A DNA stretch of 64,000 nt from Pseudomonas sp. IPO3778 (GTDB taxonomy: Bacteria > Pseudomonadota > Gammaproteobacteria > Pseudomonadales > Pseudomonadaceae). Every line of letters starts with the position of its first letter. Within the stretch, counting starts at the first letter, position 1. Where the stretch lies: the NCBI RefSeq assembly GCF_013386825.1, contig NZ_JACARC010000023.1:47408-111407 (forward strand), written 5' to 3'. The notes under the pieces are model-generated. The model was given only the letters and a program-made list of their open reading frames with translations. It did no database searches and was not told the origin of the DNA. A program made the translations under genes and the position numbers. Shown here one piece after another: positions 17,024 to 24,917 of the stretch.

Positions 17024-19714
17024 TCAGGCGATTGGCCCGCGAGGATAGCGTTTAAGCTTCTGGATCAGCTCGGACCCCGGGATGGGCCGGTCGAACAGGT
17101 AGCCCTGGCCGACGTCGCAACGGTGGCGGCGCAGGAACGCCAGCTGCTCGGCGGTCTCGATGCCTTCGGCCACCACCTTGAGCTTGAGGTTGTGGGCCAT
17201 GGCGATCACGGCGGAGGTGATCTCCATGTCGTCCTGGTTGTCCGGGATTTCATGAATAAAGCTGCGATCGATCTTGATGATGTCGATCGGGAATTTTTTC
17301 AGGTAGCTGAGTGATGAGTAACCGGTGCCGAAGTCATCCATGGCCAGGGTCAGGCCAAAACTCTTCAACTGATCCAGTTGCAGGCGCGTGTCCTCGGTGG
17401 CTTCCAGCAGCAAGCCTTCGGTCAGTTCCAGCTCCAGCAGGTTGGCCGGCAGCTGTTCTTCCTTGAGGATCGCGGCAATCGAGGCCACCAGGTCCGGGTC
17501 GGAAAACTGCTTGGGCGACAGGTTGATCGCCACTTGCAGGTTACCCATACCGGCGGCGGTCAGTTGCCGGCTCATGCGGCACGCCTGGCGGGCAATCCAT
17601 TTGCCGATAGGAATGATCAACCCGGTCTCTTCAGCCACGCTAATGAATTGATCGGGGCGGATCATGCCCTTTTCTGGATGGTTCCAGCGCAGCAGCGCTT
17701 CCATGCCCAGCAGACGCCCGCTGCGCAGGCACAGCTTGGGTTGGTAGAACACGTCCAGCTCGTTTTGGGTCAGGGCGCGGCGCAGGTTGTTTTCCACAAA
17801 CAGCTTGTAGCTGGCCTCGGCATTCAGCGCTTCGGTAAACACCTGCACCTGGTGTTTGCCGTTGGCCTTGGCCTTGTGCAGCGCCAGGCCGGCGTTGCGC
17901 ATCAGGGTTTGCGGGTCGCGGCCATGCAGCGGCGCGCAGGCCAGGCCCACGGAGCCGGTGACGCTGATCAGTTGGTTGTCGACGAACATCGGCTTGTCGA
18001 GGGTGGCCAGCAACTGGCTGGCGACCTGCTGGCCGGTCTCAAGGTCGGTATCGTCCAGCAGCACGGCAAATTCGTTACTGGCAAACCGCGCCAGGCTGCC
18101 GCTGGCGCTCAGGCTGTTACGCAGGCGCCGGGCCAGGCTGATCAGCAGCTTGTCGCCGGTCTGGTGGCCGAGGCTGTCGTTGATCCGCTTGAAGTTGTCG
18201 ATGTCCACCAGCAGCAGGCTGATCGGGCTGTCGCTGTCGCGGGCAAAACGTTCGTCGAGGTTGCGAATGAACGCCGGCCGGTTGCCCAGGTTGGTCAGGT
18301 TGTCGGTGTAGGCCAGGCGTTCGATGCGTTGCTGGGCCAGCTTGGTCTGGGTGATGTCTTCGTAGATGCCGATGTAATGCGTCAGCTCACGGTTGTCGCC
18401 ATAGACCTTGGAGATCGACAACTGGCCCCAGTAGGGTTCGAGGTTCTTGCGACGGCTCTTGAACTCGCCCTGCCAGCTGTTGCTCTTGGCCAGGCTTGAA
18501 GGCGCGTCGAACAGCAGCTCGCTGAGGTTCTCCAGCGCCGGCAGTTCCGACAGCAGGTGGCCGTGGACTTCTTCGGTGCTGTATTGGGTGATCGCGGTGA
18601 AGCTGGGGTTCACGTACTCCACCACGCCGTCGCAGTTGACCAGCAGGAACGCGTTGGCGCTTTGCTCCACGGCCCGTTGGAACAAGTGCAGGGCGCTGGT
18701 GGCGGTGCGGCGGTTGTGGTTGTTGATCACCTGGGCGAACTGGTCGGCCAGCTCGCCGGCAAACGCGATCTCGTCGGACTGCCAGGCGCGGGTGCTGCCG
18801 CTTTGCTCCAGGCACAACACGCCGACCACATTGCCATCGACGCGGATACTGGCGTCGAGCATGGCGTGGATGTCCCGGGGGCGCAGGCTCTCGGCCATTT
18901 CCCGAGTGCGCGGGTCACGCATCGCGTTCGTCGCGTCGATGGCACGGCTGGTTTGCAGGGCTTCCAGGTAGTCCGGGAAGCCACTGGCATCGATGGGCTC
19001 CGGCAGGTGGTGCTGCTGATCGTCGCGGTGGTAGGCGGAAATCGGCACCAGGCGCTGGTTTTCGAGGTTCCAGATGCTTGCGCAGTCGATCTGGTAGATA
19101 TCGCAGGCGCTGCGGGTGATCAGTTCGGCCGCTTCTTGCAGCGAGTTGTTGGTGCTGTAGCGCTGGCGAGCCAGCAGCAGGATCAGCTCCTGCTGGGCGC
19201 GCACCCGCTCAAGGTGTTGCAGTTGTTCCTGCTGGGCGCGCTGGTTGAGTTCCAGGGCGATCTGCAAGCGGCTGTTCTGGCTTTCGAGATCCGCTGCCGG
19301 GGCCGGCGAGATATCACTGAACAGGCCGTCGACCACCATCAGGTAGCCACGCAGCAGGTGCCGATTGTGTTGTTTGTAGGCCTCGCCCAGCTCCAGCAGG
19401 CTCAGCGGGCCGTCGTTGGTGTGCAGGGTGTAGCGCACCAGGTAATGCGGGCTGATGGTCAGCTGTTCCTGGATGGCATCATGCAGCTGATAGCGTGCCT
19501 GGGGCTCCATCAGGCTGGCGTAGGGCGAGCCGATCAGGGCGCACAGTTCCACCGCAGGCAGGCCGAATTGGCGTTCGCAGTTGGGGTCGAGGTACAGCAG
19601 GGCCCAGCTTGCCTCATTAAGCCGCTCGAAACGCAGCATACCGAGGCGCGAAGGCACCGGTAATTGCGTCACTACCTCGGCCGCCGTACGGGCGACATCG
19701 GGTTGGCTTTTCAT
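17024..19714 (-). CDS. dipA: c-di-GMP phosphodiesterase DipA (PAS-GAF-PAS-GGDEF-EAL)
   Basis: This 896-aa protein degrades the second messenger c-di-GMP and is the apparent orthologue of P. aeruginosa DipA, which controls biofilm dispersal; gene order next to msrA and aceF agrees. Domains are an N-terminal PAS-like region (about 15-125), GAF (about 180-330), PAS (about 340-450), GGDEF (about 460-620) and EAL (about 635-890). The GGDEF site reads ASNEF (about 545-549), so cyclase activity is not expected. The EAL site has MEALLRW and DDFGTGYSSLSYL with KIDRSF, so phosphodiesterase activity is expected. No membrane helix is seen. The start at 19714 (MKSQPDVARTA) is chosen for fit; an alternative is 19756. 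The ribosome site is weak. Confidence 0.9.
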   Translation of the reverse strand: MKSQPDVARTAAEVVTQLPVPSRLGMLRFERLNEASWALLYLDPNCERQFGLPAVELCALIGSPYASLMEPQARYQLHDAIQEQLTISPHYLVRYTLHTNDGPLSLLELGEAYKQHNRHLLRGYLMVVDGLFSDISPAPAADLESQNSRLQIALELNQRAQQEQLQHLERVRAQQELILLLARQRYSTNNSLQEAAELITRSACDIYQIDCASIWNLENQRLVPISAYHRDDQQHHLPEPIDASGFPDYLEALQTSRAIDATNAMRDPRTREMAESLRPRDIHAMLDASIRVDGNVVGVLCLEQSGSTRAWQSDEIAFAGELADQFAQVINNHNRRTATSALHLFQRAVEQSANAFLLVNCDGVVEYVNPSFTAITQYSTEEVHGHLLSELPALENLSELLFDAPSSLAKSNSWQGEFKSRRKNLEPYWGQLSISKVYGDNRELTHYIGIYEDITQTKLAQQRIERLAYTDNLTNLGNRPAFIRNLDERFARDSDSPISLLLVDIDNFKRINDSLGHQTGDKLLISLARRLRNSLSASGSLARFASNEFAVLLDDTDLETGQQVASQLLATLDKPMFVDNQLISVTGSVGLACAPLHGRDPQTLMRNAGLALHKAKANGKHQVQVFTEALNAEASYKLFVENNLRRALTQNELDVFYQPKLCLRSGRLLGMEALLRWNHPEKGMIRPDQFISVAEETGLIIPIGKWIARQACRMSRQLTAAGMGNLQVAINLSPKQFSDPDLVASIAAILKEEQLPANLLELELTEGLLLEATEDTRLQLDQLKSFGLTLAMDDFGTGYSSLSYLKKFPIDIIKIDRSFIHEIPDNQDDMEITSAVIAMAHNLKLKVVAEGIETAEQLAFLRRHRCDVGQGYLFDRPIPGSELIQKLKRYPRGPIA

Positions 19715-19756
19715 GGGGAAACTCGCTTGGAAAAATGCGCATCGCGCCGGGCTCAC

Positions 19757-19977
19757 GCCCTCTTTACTGTTGCCTGCGGCAAGGTTGCATCATGCAGCAC
19801 GGGCTGACAAGAGAGGATGAAGGCTAAGTGCTATAAGTGAGTTATCGGCCGGCAGGGGCTTTTCTGCAATCGGGGTGATGGGTGGCGATCCCGAACCCAC
19901 GCAGGAGCCTCTGTAGGAGCGAGCTTGCTCGCGAAAAACACCCAGGCACCGCGCTCATTCAGACCGCCCGCGTCATC
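19757..19977. other. Non-coding stretch upstream of dipA
   Basis: This is the first part of a 510-bp gap between dipA and aceF. It should hold the dipA promoter on the minus strand, but no clear -35/-10 pair is recognisable. A REP arm, TGTAGGAGCGAGCTTGCTCG, lies at 19912-19931 and can pair with the arms of the tandem array that follows. Confidence 0.5.
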
Positions 19978-20131
19978 GTTAACGACCTTCGCGAGCAAGC
20001 TCGCTCCTACAAAGAGGCAGGCAACAATCGTTAACGACCTTCGCGAGCAAGCTCGCTCCTACAAAGAGGCAGGCAAAAATCGTTAACGACCTTCGCGAGC
20101 AAGCTCGCTCCTACAAAGAAGCAGGCAAAAA
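19978..20131. repeat. 52-bp tandem repeat (three copies) of a REP unit
   Basis: A 52-bp unit beginning GTTAACGACCTTCGCGAGCA and containing CAAGCTCGCTCCTACAAAGA is repeated at 19978, 20030 and 20082. The first two copies differ from each other only at the end (GGCAACAATC versus GGCAAAAATC), and the third has AAGAAG for AAGAGG. All copies are in the same direction, opposite to the arm at 19912. No gene is encoded. Confidence 0.9.
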
Positions 20132-20155
20132 AAGCCCCGCCAATTGGCGGGGTTG
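20127..20155 (-). terminator. Terminator of the aceE-aceF unit
   Basis: On the minus strand the stem CCCCGCC / GGCGGGG with loop AATT is followed by CTTTTTTTGCC. It is about 70 nt beyond the aceF stop. Confidence 0.85.
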
Positions 20156-20190
20156 AGGTACGAGCGTGGCGCTCGGAAATCGTTGAAGCC

Positions 20191-20216
20191 AGGTCTTCTG
20201 CGTGGGCAGAAGACCT
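20191..20216. other. Perfect hairpin directly after aceF stop
   Basis: AGGTCTTCTGC (20191-20201) and GCAGAAGACCT (20206-20216) pair perfectly around GTGG, 9 nt beyond the aceF stop codon. There is no T run, so it is more likely an RNA 3'-end stabilising structure than a terminator. Confidence 0.65.
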
Positions 20217-20224
20217 GTTGAGGC

Positions 20225-21877
20225 TTAAAGCAGAATGGTGCGGATGTCGTTCAGCAACTGGCTCAGGCGCTGAGTGAAGCGTGCAGCCGCCGCGCCATTG
20301 ATCACACGGTGATCGTAGGACAACGACAGTGGCAGCATCAGCTTCGGCTGGAACGCTTTACCGTCCCACACAGGCTGGATGGTGGCCTTGGAAACACCCA
20401 GGATCGCCACTTCCGGCGCGTTGACGATTGGCGTGAAGCCAGTGCCGCCAATGTGCCCGAGGCTGGAGATGGTGAAGCACGCGCCTTGCATGTCGTCGGC
20501 GGTGAGCTTCTTGTCGCGGGCCTTGGCAGCCAGTGCGGCGGCCTCAGCGGCCAGCTGCAGCAGGCTCTTCTGATCAACGTTCTTGATCACAGGCACCAGC
20601 AGGCCGTCCGGGGTATCGACCGCAAAGCCGATGTTCACGTACTTCTTGCGGATGATCGCCTTGCCGCTAGGGGCCAGCGAGCTGTTGAAGTCCGGCAGTT
20701 CCTTGAGCAGGTGGGCGCAGGCCTTGAGCAGCAGTGGCAGCACGGTCAGTTTTACGCCAGCCTTCTCGGCGACGGCTTTCTGCGCAACGCGGAAAGCTTC
20801 CAGGTCGGTGATGTCGGCCTGGTCGAACTGGGTCACGTGCGGGATGTTCAGCCAGCTGCGGTGCAGGCTCGACGCGCCGATTTGCATCAGGCGGGTCATT
20901 GGCACTTCTTCGGTTTCGCCGAAGCGGCTGAAGTCCACGACCGGGATCGGCGGAATGCCCGAGCCACCGGTAACAGCGCCGGCAGCCGGAGCTTCCTTGG
21001 CTTTCTGCATCATGGATTTGACGTAAACCTGCACGTCTTCCTTCAGCACGCGACCGTGAGGACCAGTGGCCGACACCGCATTCAACTCAACCCCGAATTC
21101 ACGGGCCAGTTGGCGCACGGCAGGGCCGGCATGAACCTTGGCACCGCTTGGCGCAGGTGCAGCCGCCGGAGCCGGTGCGGCCTCGGCTTTTGCAGCAGGC
21201 GCAGGGGCGGCGGCAGCCGGTGCAGCTTCAGCCTTGGCAGCCGGAGCAGCGGCGGCTGGAGCGGCAGCAGCAGGGGCCGCAGCGCCCGCTACTTTCAGCT
21301 TGAGGATGAAGTCGCCAGTGCCGACTTCGTCTTCCAGCTTCACGGCAATGCTTTCCACCACACCGGCAGCCGGCGAAGGGATTTCCATGGAGGCCTTGTC
21401 GGACTCCAGGGTGATCAGCGACTGGTCGGCTTCGACGGTGTCGCCGACTTTAACCAGCAGCTCGATGATCTTGGCCTTGCCCGACGAGCCGATGTCCGGA
21501 ACATGAATATCCTGGACGGTAGCGGCGGCAGCAGGAGCAGGTGCAGCAGCCGGGGCCGCTGGGGCCTCGGCAGCAGCGGCAGGTTTTTCAGCAGCGGCTG
21601 GGGCAGCTGCAGAAGCGGCCGCCGCAGGGGCCGCATCTGCGGCACCTTCGATTTCCAGCTCAAGCAGTTCGTCGCCTTCTTTCAGGCGGTCGCCCAGCTT
21701 CACTTTCAGGCTTTTGACCACGCCGGCCTTGGGAGCAGGGATTTCCATGCTCGCCTTGTCCGACTCCAGGGTCAGGATGCTCTGGTCGGCTTCGACGGTG
21801 TCGCCGACCTTCACAAACAGTTCAATTACTTCACCTTCACCGCTGCCGATGTCAGGTACGCGAATGAGTTCGCTCAC
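20225..21877 (-). CDS. aceF: Pyruvate dehydrogenase E2, dihydrolipoamide acetyltransferase
   Basis: This 550-aa core subunit of the pyruvate dehydrogenase complex transfers acetyl groups from E1 to CoA. Two lipoyl domains (about 1-75 and 120-195) each carry the lipoylation motif ESDKASMEIP. Long Ala/Pro linkers follow each. The E1/E3-binding domain has AGPAVRQLAREFGVEL (about residue 252 on), and the catalytic domain ends with SLSYDHRVINGAAAARF. The active-site Asp of many E2 proteins is Asn here (RVING), as in the Azotobacter enzyme, so it should be active. It is 11 nt downstream of aceE and in one operon with it; no lpd gene for E3 is linked. Confidence 0.96.
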   Translation of the reverse strand: MSELIRVPDIGSGEGEVIELFVKVGDTVEADQSILTLESDKASMEIPAPKAGVVKSLKVKLGDRLKEGDELLELEIEGAADAAPAAAASAAAPAAAEKPAAAAEAPAAPAAAPAPAAAATVQDIHVPDIGSSGKAKIIELLVKVGDTVEADQSLITLESDKASMEIPSPAAGVVESIAVKLEDEVGTGDFILKLKVAGAAAPAAAAPAAAAPAAKAEAAPAAAAPAPAAKAEAAPAPAAAPAPSGAKVHAGPAVRQLAREFGVELNAVSATGPHGRVLKEDVQVYVKSMMQKAKEAPAAGAVTGGSGIPPIPVVDFSRFGETEEVPMTRLMQIGASSLHRSWLNIPHVTQFDQADITDLEAFRVAQKAVAEKAGVKLTVLPLLLKACAHLLKELPDFNSSLAPSGKAIIRKKYVNIGFAVDTPDGLLVPVIKNVDQKSLLQLAAEAAALAAKARDKKLTADDMQGACFTISSLGHIGGTGFTPIVNAPEVAILGVSKATIQPVWDGKAFQPKLMLPLSLSYDHRVINGAAAARFTQRLSQLLNDIRTILL

Positions 21878-21888
21878 AGAAAGTCTCC

Positions 21889-24534
21889 TCAGCAGTCCAG
21901 TGGGTTGCGTTTTTCCGGGTTGATCCCGAACTTGACGATAGCGTCTGCTACCACCTTAGGTTCGATTTCACCACGGTCAGCCAAGGCTTCCAGGGCTGCC
22001 AACACCACGAAATGACGGTCGACTTCGAAGAAGTGACGCAGCTTTTTACGGCTGTCACTCCGGCCGAAACCGTCGGTGCCCAGGACTTTGAATTCCTTGG
22101 ACGGTACCCACTGACGAATTTGTTCAGCAAACAGTTTCATGTAGTCGGTAGAGGCGATCACCGGACCCTTACGGCCAGCCAGGCACTCTTCAACGTAGGT
22201 GCGCGCAGGCTTCTGGCCCGGGTGCAGACGGTTGCTGCGCTCTACGGCCAGGCCGTCGCGACGCAGTTCGTTGAAGCTGGTAACGCTCCATACGTCAGCA
22301 CCGACGTTGAACTCTTCACGCAGGATTTTCGCAGCTTCACGCACTTCGCGCAGGATGGTGCCGGAGCCCATCAGTTGCACGTGGTGAGCGGCTTCCTTGG
22401 TGTCTTCTTCGAGCAGGTACATGCCCTTGATGATGCCTTCCTCGACACCCGCCGGCATGGCTGGCTGCTGGTAGGACTCGTTCATCACGGTGATGTAGTA
22501 GAAAACGTCCTGCTGCTCTTCGGTCATCTTCTTCATGCCGTCCTGGATGATCACCGCCAGCTCATAGCCGTAGGTTGGATCAAAGGTGCGGCAGTTCGGG
22601 ATGGTGCCCGCCAGGATGTGGCTGTGGCCGTCTTCGTGTTGCAGGCCTTCGCCGTTCAGCGTGGTCCGGCCGGCAGTACCGCCGATCAGGAAGCCACGGG
22701 TACGGCTGTCGCCTGCTGCCCAAGCCAGGTCGCCAATACGCTGGAAGCCGAACATCGAGTAGAAGATGTAGAACGGCAGCATCGGCTGGTTGTGGCTGGA
22801 GTACGAAGTACCGGCCGCGATGAAGGAGCTCATGGCGCCCGCTTCGTTGATGCCTTCTTCGAGGATCTGGCCCTTCTTGTCTTCCTTGTAGAACATCACC
22901 TGGTCTTTATCGACTGGCTCGTAGAGCTGGCCGACGGAGGAGTAGATGCCCAACTGACGGAACATGCCTTCCATACCGAAGGTACGGGCTTCGTCCGGGA
23001 TGATCGGCACGATACGCGAACCAATTTCCTTGTCCTTGACCAGTTGCGCGAGGATCCGCACGAAGGCCATGGTGGTGGAGATTTCACGGTCGCCCGAGCC
23101 GTCCAGGATAGCCTTGAGGGTATCGAGTGGCGGTGTAGGGATGTCGAAGGATTTAGCGCGGCGCTGTGGCACGAAACCGCCCAGTGCAGTGCGACGCTCG
23201 CTGAGGTAGCGGGCTTCGGCGCTGTTTGGCTCCGGCTTGAAGAACGGCAGGTTCTCCAGCTCGTCGTCCTTGACCGGGATGTCGAAGCGGTCGCGGAACA
23301 ACTTCAGGCTTTCAACATCCACTTTCTTGGTGTTGTGCGCAGTGTTCTTCGCTTCGCCGGCACCGGTGCCATAACCCTTGATGGTCTTGGCCAGGATAAC
23401 GGTAGGTTGTTCTTTGTGGTTGACCGCTTCGTGGTACGCCGCGTAGACCTTGTACGGGTCGTGGCCGCCACGGTTGAGTTTCCAGATCTCGTCGTCGGAC
23501 AGGTCTGCAACCATCGCCTTGAGTTCTGGCGAGTTGAAGAAGTGTTCACGTACGAACGCGCCGTCTTTGGCTTTGTAGTTCTGGTACTCGCCGTCGATGA
23601 CTTCGTCCATCCGGCGTTGCAGGATGCCGTCGACGTCCTTGGCCAGCAGTGGGTCCCAGAAACGGCCCCAGATGACTTTGGTCACGTTCCACTGAGCACC
23701 GCGGAACACGCCTTCGAGTTCCTGGATGATCTTGCCGTTGCCGCGAACCGGGCCGTCGAGGCGCTGCAGGTTGCAGTTGATGACGAAGATCAGGTTGTCC
23801 AGCTTCTCGCGGCCGGCCAGGGAGATGGCGCCCAGGGATTCCGGCTCGTCACACTCGCCGTCGCCCAGGAAGCACCAGACTTTCTGCTTGCCTTCAGGGA
23901 TGAAGCCACGGGCTTCCAGGTACTTCATGAAGCGTGCCTGGTAGATCGCCTGGATCGGGCCCAAGCCCATGGATACCGTCGGGAACTGCCAGAAATCAGG
24001 CATCAGCCAAGGGTGCGGATAGGACGAGAGGCCCTGGCCGTCGACTTCCTGGCGGAAGTTGTTCATTTGTTCTTCGGTGATGCGGCCTTCCATGAACGCA
24101 CGGGCGTAGACGCCTGGCGAGGTGTGGCCCTGGAAGTAGATCAGGTCGCCGCCGTGTTCGTCGGTCGGGGCCTGGAAGAAGTAGTTGAAGCCGATGTCGT
24201 ACAGGGTTGCGCTGGAAGCGAAGCTGGAGATGTGACCGCCCAGGTCAGAATCTTTCAAGTTCGTGCGCATTACCATCGCCATGGCGTTCCAGCGTACCAG
24301 CGAGCGAATGCGGCGTTCCATGAACAGGTCGCCAGGCATGCGTGCTTCGTGGGTAACGGGGATGGTGTTGCGGTACGGCGTAGTGATGGCGTAAGGCAGT
24401 TGCGAGCCGCTGCGGGTCGCGAGTTCGCCCATACGGGTCATCAGGTAGTGCGCACGGTCTTCGCCTTCTTTGTCGAGAACCGATTCCAGGGCGTCCAGCC
24501 ATTCCTGGGTTTCGACGGGATCGAGGTCTTGCAT
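21889..24534 (-). CDS. aceE: Pyruvate dehydrogenase E1 (homodimeric type)
   Basis: This 881-aa thiamine-diphosphate enzyme decarboxylates pyruvate and acetylates the lipoyl groups of AceF. The ThDP motif is present as GDGECDEPESLG ... VINCN, and the family start MQDLDPVETQEWLDALE is intact. I chose the ATG at 24534 because CTGGAG precedes it by about 6 nt and the length matches P. aeruginosa AceE; an in-frame ATG at 24609 would add 25 residues (MSSAHKASRK...) unlike other AceE proteins. It is first in the aceE-aceF operon. Its promoter region holds two palindromes of GntR-operator type, suggesting control by a PdhR-like repressor. Confidence 0.95.
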   Translation of the reverse strand: MQDLDPVETQEWLDALESVLDKEGEDRAHYLMTRMGELATRSGSQLPYAITTPYRNTIPVTHEARMPGDLFMERRIRSLVRWNAMAMVMRTNLKDSDLGGHISSFASSATLYDIGFNYFFQAPTDEHGGDLIYFQGHTSPGVYARAFMEGRITEEQMNNFRQEVDGQGLSSYPHPWLMPDFWQFPTVSMGLGPIQAIYQARFMKYLEARGFIPEGKQKVWCFLGDGECDEPESLGAISLAGREKLDNLIFVINCNLQRLDGPVRGNGKIIQELEGVFRGAQWNVTKVIWGRFWDPLLAKDVDGILQRRMDEVIDGEYQNYKAKDGAFVREHFFNSPELKAMVADLSDDEIWKLNRGGHDPYKVYAAYHEAVNHKEQPTVILAKTIKGYGTGAGEAKNTAHNTKKVDVESLKLFRDRFDIPVKDDELENLPFFKPEPNSAEARYLSERRTALGGFVPQRRAKSFDIPTPPLDTLKAILDGSGDREISTTMAFVRILAQLVKDKEIGSRIVPIIPDEARTFGMEGMFRQLGIYSSVGQLYEPVDKDQVMFYKEDKKGQILEEGINEAGAMSSFIAAGTSYSSHNQPMLPFYIFYSMFGFQRIGDLAWAAGDSRTRGFLIGGTAGRTTLNGEGLQHEDGHSHILAGTIPNCRTFDPTYGYELAVIIQDGMKKMTEEQQDVFYYITVMNESYQQPAMPAGVEEGIIKGMYLLEEDTKEAAHHVQLMGSGTILREVREAAKILREEFNVGADVWSVTSFNELRRDGLAVERSNRLHPGQKPARTYVEECLAGRKGPVIASTDYMKLFAEQIRQWVPSKEFKVLGTDGFGRSDSRKKLRHFFEVDRHFVVLAALEALADRGEIEPKVVADAIVKFGINPEKRNPLDC

Positions 24535-24644
24535 GGCTTGCTCCAGGGCGGAAAGGCTACCAGAATCGGTTGCCTGAAGTTTGCGACTGGCCTTGTGGGC
24601 AGACGACATAAATTCTTGGATGGCCGAAGGTTGCTTCGGCGTCC

Positions 24645-24659
24645 TGTAGTTTTACTACA
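24645..24659. promoter_or_regulatory. GntR-type dyad operator, proximal
   Basis: TGTAGTTTTACTACA is a perfect 6-3-6 inverted repeat and fits the TNGTNNNACNA consensus of FadR-subfamily GntR regulators. It lies in the aceE leader, about 110 nt before the chosen start codon. Confidence 0.6.
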
Positions 24660-24686
24660 AATCGTCGGCCATTTCAGCCTTTCGAA

Positions 24687-24714
24687 TGTATATACGAGTA
24701 GTAAAACTACACAA
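24687..24714 (-). promoter_or_regulatory. Probable aceE promoter
   Basis: On the minus strand TTGTGT (24714-24709) and TATACA (24692-24687) are separated by 16 bp. The distal operator dyad lies within this spacer. The leader to the aceE start would be about 150 nt. The hexamers each match the sigma-70 consensus in four positions or so, so the exact promoter is tentative. Confidence 0.4.
24697..24711. promoter_or_regulatory. GntR-type dyad operator, distal
   Basis: AGTAGTAAAACTACA is the reverse complement of the proximal operator with one mismatch at its edge. Its centre is 52 bp from that of the other dyad, about five helical turns, so both face the same side of the DNA. It overlaps the spacer of the likely aceE promoter. 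Confidence 0.6.
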
Positions 24715-24917
24715 GACTGAGCGGATTGCTCTGTCTTGCTGGCGAGCATAATCGTTATTGTTGGTCATTTGCGAACAAGAAAAGGTGAAATCTTGATGCT
24801 GCCTGCCAAAATGAAATTAATTTCAGCTATTTCTAACCTTTGTTCGACAGTCCTTCACCGAGCGTGGTTCTTGCGTTCACAGCAACAGGCCGTTTACGCG
24901 CCGATCAAGGATAGACC
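24715..24917. other. Non-coding stretch between aceE and glnE
   Basis: This is the glnE side of a 383-bp intergenic region. It must hold the glnE promoter, but I cannot assign hexamers with confidence. A short AT-rich tract (AAAATGAAATTAATTTCAGC, 24808 onward) contains the small inverted repeat GAAATTAATTTC. No small ORF with a good ribosome site is seen. Confidence 0.4.

Noticed and set aside
19978..20131. Three regularly spaced repeats resembling a short CRISPR array
   Set aside because: The units are contiguous 52-bp tandem copies without unique spacers, contain REP sequence, and have no cas genes nearby.
20280..20310. Asn in place of the active-site Asp in AceF (HRVING)
   Set aside because: The same Asn is known in the Azotobacter E2 enzyme, so it is a family variant, not a lesion.
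20309..24720. Long plus-strand open frames opposite aceF and aceE (568 and 902 codons)
   Set aside because: AceE and AceF are complete and certain, and these frames show no recognisable domain or signal peptide.
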